A program made the translations under genes and the position numbers. Positions 5,675 to 7,778 of a DNA stretch of 7,778 nt are shown here, one piece after another (within the stretch, counting starts at the first letter, position 1; each line of letters begins with the position of its first letter). The notes beneath the pieces are model-generated. The model did not search any database, was not told where the DNA came from, and saw only the letters and a list, made by a program, of their open reading frames with translations. The DNA comes from Haloferacaceae archaeon. Its GTDB lineage: Archaea > Halobacteriota > Halobacteria > Halobacteriales > Haloferacaceae. The stretch spans positions 1 through 7,778 of the forward strand of contig JAQCMZ010000136.1 in NCBI GenBank assembly GCA_028274825.1. Direction: 5' to 3'.

Positions 5675-6142
5675 ATGAGTGAAGGGGAATCTACCGGCTC
5701 AAGCGAGACAGATGTGACTGATAACATGCGGGTCGCGTTCGTGTGCGTGCAGAATGCCGGGCGGTCACAGATGGCCACGGCCTTCGCAAAGCGTGAACGG
5801 GCACAACGGGATCTGGAAGATAGTATCGATATCGTGACCGGTGGAACAGATCCGGCAGATACCGTTCACGAGGTGGTCATTGATGCGATGGATGAACTGG
5901 GGGTTGACCTCACCGGCCAGTCGCCACGAGAAGTCGACTCTGAAGAGCTCGATTCTTGTGATTACGTCGCGACGATGGGTTGTTCGACGCTGGAACTCGG
6001 CGTGATTGAAACCACTGTCGACGTACGAGAGTGGGACCTCGATGATCCCCACGGTGAGGATATCGGCACAGTCCGGGAAATCCGCGAAGAGATTAAACAG
6101 CGAGTGAAACACCTGTTTGAGGAAGCGATTCTGCCTCGCTGA
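5675..6142 (+). CDS. Low-molecular-weight phosphatase / arsenate-reductase-like protein
   Basis: This 155-residue cytoplasmic protein belongs to the LMW protein tyrosine phosphatase/ArsC fold. The P-loop CVQNAGRS spans 24-31, with nucleophile Cys24 and Arg30, preceded by the strand MRVAFV. The acid loop is WDLDDPHG (120-127), very like the WELDDP seen in ArsC-type reductases. DYVATMGC (96-103) places Cys103 where ArsC enzymes have their second redox Cys. The usual third Cys about seven residues later is missing, and Cys95 lies just before. Function may be arsenate reduction with another thiol partner, or protein dephosphorylation. The start is uncertain: the ATG at 5675 adds a 17-residue Ser/Glu-rich leader, while the ATG at 5726 would begin right at MRVAFVC. 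No arsenic transporter or ArsR-type regulator lies nearby, so I give no gene symbol. Confidence 0.85.
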   Translation: MSEGESTGSSETDVTDNMRVAFVCVQNAGRSQMATAFAKRERAQRDLEDSIDIVTGGTDPADTVHEVVIDAMDELGVDLTGQSPREVDSEELDSCDYVATMGCSTLELGVIETTVDVREWDLDDPHGEDIGTVREIREEIKQRVKHLFEEAILPR

Positions 6143-6177
6143 CCGGCCACTTGACCTCACAGAAGACCGAGACGAAA

Positions 6178-6199
6178 GCCCACGGCCTCAGCCGCGGGT
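6178..6199. terminator. Hairpin between convergent genes; also IS605-end-like
   Basis: CCCACGGC (6179-6186) pairs with GCCGCGGG (6191-6198) with one A-C mismatch and a CTCA loop. It sits in the 102-bp gap between the stops of two convergent genes, so it could end both transcripts, although no T-run follows. The local sequence GAAAGCCCACGGC-CTCA-GCCGCGGGTAGCTGAC also resembles, from memory, the right ends of another group of haloarchaeal tnpB elements. Confidence 0.4.
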
Positions 6200-6244
6200 A
6201 GCTGACAGTCGCCGATGAAATCCGGAGAGAGCCGTTATGATGGA

Positions 6245-6862
6245 TTAATCCGCGAGAATGTCGGTTCCACCGTCGGTGGCTTTCAGCCACTCGTCTCGGG
6301 AGACGGAGTATCTGACCTCGTCGTGAATATTCTCATCCAGATCTGTGATTGAGTTCCGGAGGTGACCCTCTCGACGACCGCCGACCCGCTCGATGTACTC
6401 GCGGATGGCGCGCTCAGACTGGTCGTTGTCAGGTATATGACTCACCGTCAACAGTTCCAAGTCGAGATTATCGAACGTCAACTCCATCAGAGCAGCCGCC
6501 CGCTCACCGGAGTAGCCTCGACCCCAGAATCGTTTGCGCAACCAGATTCCCGGTGACGCGACCTGTCGGTCCCACTGGATTCGAACTCCCGTGCATCCGG
6601 CGATATCTCCGGCTCCATCCTCGCCCGCGAGAGGCCGGACAACATACTCCGCTGCCTCCGCGGTTTCTCGATTCTCTGCACTCTGGTGGAGAAACTCCCG
6701 AGTCTCGTTGATTGTTTCGTGAGGGCTCCATGCCACGTACTGTGTGATTTCCTCGATATGCGGATCTGACGAGCATATCTCGTACATCTTCTGGAGATCG
6801 ACATACTCCAGAGTGAGCGGCTCGAAACGGAGCCGCTCGGTTTCGATAATTTCAGGGAACAC
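6245..6862 (-). CDS. GNAT family N-acetyltransferase, RimJ/RimL type
   Basis: This 205-residue protein begins with the typical ETERLRFEPL strand (residues 7-16) of RimJ/RimL-like acetyltransferases. These transfer an acetyl group from acetyl-CoA to an amine, such as protein N-termini or small molecules. The acetyl-CoA-binding motif A is GIWLRKRFWGRGYSGERAAALM (about 105-126), with the pyrophosphate-binding R-F-W-G-R-G-Y-S-G core. A following segment, NDQSERAIREYIERVGGRREG (146-166), matches the usual Asn...Ser...helix and late strand of the fold. The C-terminal part (about 175-205) is acidic. The start codon is GTG at 6862; no in-frame upstream start is apparent, and the protein begins at the expected place. 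The substrate cannot be read from the sequence. The gene is convergent with the phosphatase gene and follows the transporter gene on the same strand by 95 bp. Confidence 0.88.
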   Translation of the reverse strand: MFPEIIETERLRFEPLTLEYVDLQKMYEICSSDPHIEEITQYVAWSPHETINETREFLHQSAENRETAEAAEYVVRPLAGEDGAGDIAGCTGVRIQWDRQVASPGIWLRKRFWGRGYSGERAAALMELTFDNLDLELLTVSHIPDNDQSERAIREYIERVGGRREGHLRNSITDLDENIHDEVRYSVSRDEWLKATDGGTDILAD

Positions 6863-6880
6863 ACAATGGTCACCCCTTCG

Positions 6881-6893
6881 AGAAACAAAGAGA
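6881..6893 (-). promoter_or_regulatory. TATA-like region of the acetyltransferase gene
   Basis: On the minus strand a T-rich stretch TCTCTTTGTTTCT lies about 19-31 nt upstream of the GTG start. This is the right distance for a leaderless transcript separate from the transporter gene. The exact box is unclear. Confidence 0.3.
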
Positions 6894-6957
6894 TTCCTGT
6901 CGTTTTCGGATTCGCGTCACGGCGAAAGGATTCATGAGTTACTCGACCGTGTTCTGC

Positions 6958-7778
6958 TCACTCAGCTGATAGTTTCCCTCCGGGCAAGTACTCATCGAGT
7001 TCAGCCCGGATCGCGTCGCGTTTGATCAAGACGAATCCCGCAAAGATAATCAGAAATCCGACTGTCGTCGGGATTGTCACTCCTTCGCCGAGAGCCACCC
7101 ATCCGGCGAGGGCCGCAAAAACGGGGGCGACGTACGAGACGAGATTGATTTCAATGGGACCCAGTCGGTCAAGCAGATTGAAATAAATCAGAAATCCGAG
7201 TGCACTCGCCGCCACGGCCAGGTACCCGATCGCGAGGACTGACTCAACAGACCACACGACATCTGCTGGCGTCTCTCCGCGCAGCACAGCCCCAAGATGC
7301 ATCACCGCAGCCCCCCCGAGCATGGACCACGCCTCCATCGTCTCAATTCGAATGTCAGAATCGATCGTCCGGGTGAGGACCGACCCCATGGCAAACGACA
7401 TTGCTGCCAAGAAGACGAACAGCATCGGAACGGTCCCACCAGTGAGCGGGGCTGTCGGGTTCGGTTGTGCGAGTATGACAATCCCCGAGAACCCCAATAC
7501 CAGTCCAACCACCCCCGGTAATGCCAATCGTTCGTCTGGCAACAACACACGGGCGAATCCGGTCGTCAATACTGGTGAGAGCCCGACAATAACTGCTGCA
7601 ATGGCGCTTGTGACAGCTGGGTCGCTCTCGCCGATAAACAGCAACGTGTGGTACCCGGCGATGATGAGAAGCGCTCCGGCAGCAATTGATGCCACTTCTG
7701 CGGCTGTCCGTGGAAACGGGTCCTCAGTCACGTATGCCGCGTATCCAAACATCACCACACCGGCGATGTCGAACCGGA
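6958..7778 (-). CDS. EamA/DMT-family membrane transporter, N-terminus cut by window
   Basis: This is the C-terminal 272 residues of a drug/metabolite transporter with two EamA repeats. The frame stays open to the window edge (RFDIAGVVMFGY...), so the true start lies outside. About 30 residues, mostly the first membrane segment, are probably missing from a family length near 300. The visible part has about nine hydrophobic segments. The first repeat ends around LPDERLALPGVVGLVLGFSGIVI and the second around LGEGVTIPTTVGFLIIFAGFVLI, both typical closing blocks. A short cytoplasmic acidic tail follows. Such proteins export or import small metabolites; the substrate here is unknown. The GTG at 7758 is in frame but would delete the first helix, so I do not take it as the start. 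Confidence 0.9.
   Translation of the reverse strand, partial: RFDIAGVVMFGYAAYVTEDPFPRTAAEVASIAAGALLIIAGYHTLLFIGESDPAVTSAIAAVIVGLSPVLTTGFARVLLPDERLALPGVVGLVLGFSGIVILAQPNPTAPLTGGTVPMLFVFLAAMSFAMGSVLTRTIDSDIRIETMEAWSMLGGAAVMHLGAVLRGETPADVVWSVESVLAIGYLAVAASALGFLIYFNLLDRLGPIEINLVSYVAPVFAALAGWVALGEGVTIPTTVGFLIIFAGFVLIKRDAIRAELDEYLPGGKLSAE

Noticed and set aside
6349..6711. 120-codon plus-strand frame antisense to the acetyltransferase
   Set aside because: It is a shadow of the GNAT gene: Arg/Pro/Ser-rich and with no motif, while the minus-strand frame has a clear acetyl-CoA-binding motif.

Overview
The window looks like a piece of a haloarchaeal (Halobacteriales) chromosome or large plasmid. Predicted proteins are strongly acidic, with many Asp/Glu and few Lys. 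One protein carries an archaeal-type lipobox near Cys24. Starts are mostly leaderless, with TATA-like boxes about 25-35 nt upstream and no strong Shine-Dalgarno. Nearly every gene has a familiar haloarchaeal relative. Base composition is moderately GC-rich, and about a quarter of the window is non-coding, so it reads as a loose accessory region rather than dense core operons.

Layout. Positions 1-859 have no convincing gene. Bases 99-561 are packed with local inverted repeats and end in a hairpin followed by a 'GGATGTCAA' tail that resembles the right end of IS200/IS605 (TnpB-type) elements. A nitroreductase-like flavoprotein lies on the minus strand (860-1459). Next on the plus strand comes a translationally coupled pair: a secreted lipoprotein with a ComEC-like metallo-beta-lactamase (MBL) domain and a lamin-tail domain (1671-3131), then a DUF3006 protein (3128-3427). 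A doubtful 53-residue ORF may add a third coupled frame (3424-3585). An endonuclease/exonuclease/phosphatase (EEP) family protein follows (3615-4490).

After a hairpin-rich gap come a 103-residue protein I do not recognise (4936-5247) and a second long gap. Then comes a low-molecular-weight phosphatase/arsenate-reductase-like protein (5675-6142). On the minus strand are a RimJ/RimL-type GNAT acetyltransferase (6245-6862) and a DMT/EamA membrane transporter cut by the window end (6958-7778). A hairpin between the convergent phosphatase and acetyltransferase genes (6178-6199) may be a terminator or a second IS605-type end.

How the genes may work together. The only clear operon is the MBL-lamin-tail lipoprotein plus DUF3006, and the EEP gene downstream could be functionally linked. 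ComEC-type MBL domains and EEP proteins can both be phosphodiesterases/nucleases, and lamin-tail domains occur on secreted nucleases in bacteria, so handling of extracellular DNA or another phosphodiester is a reasonable but unproven idea. The other genes look like independent single-gene units. The least explained part is the structured segment at the left edge.
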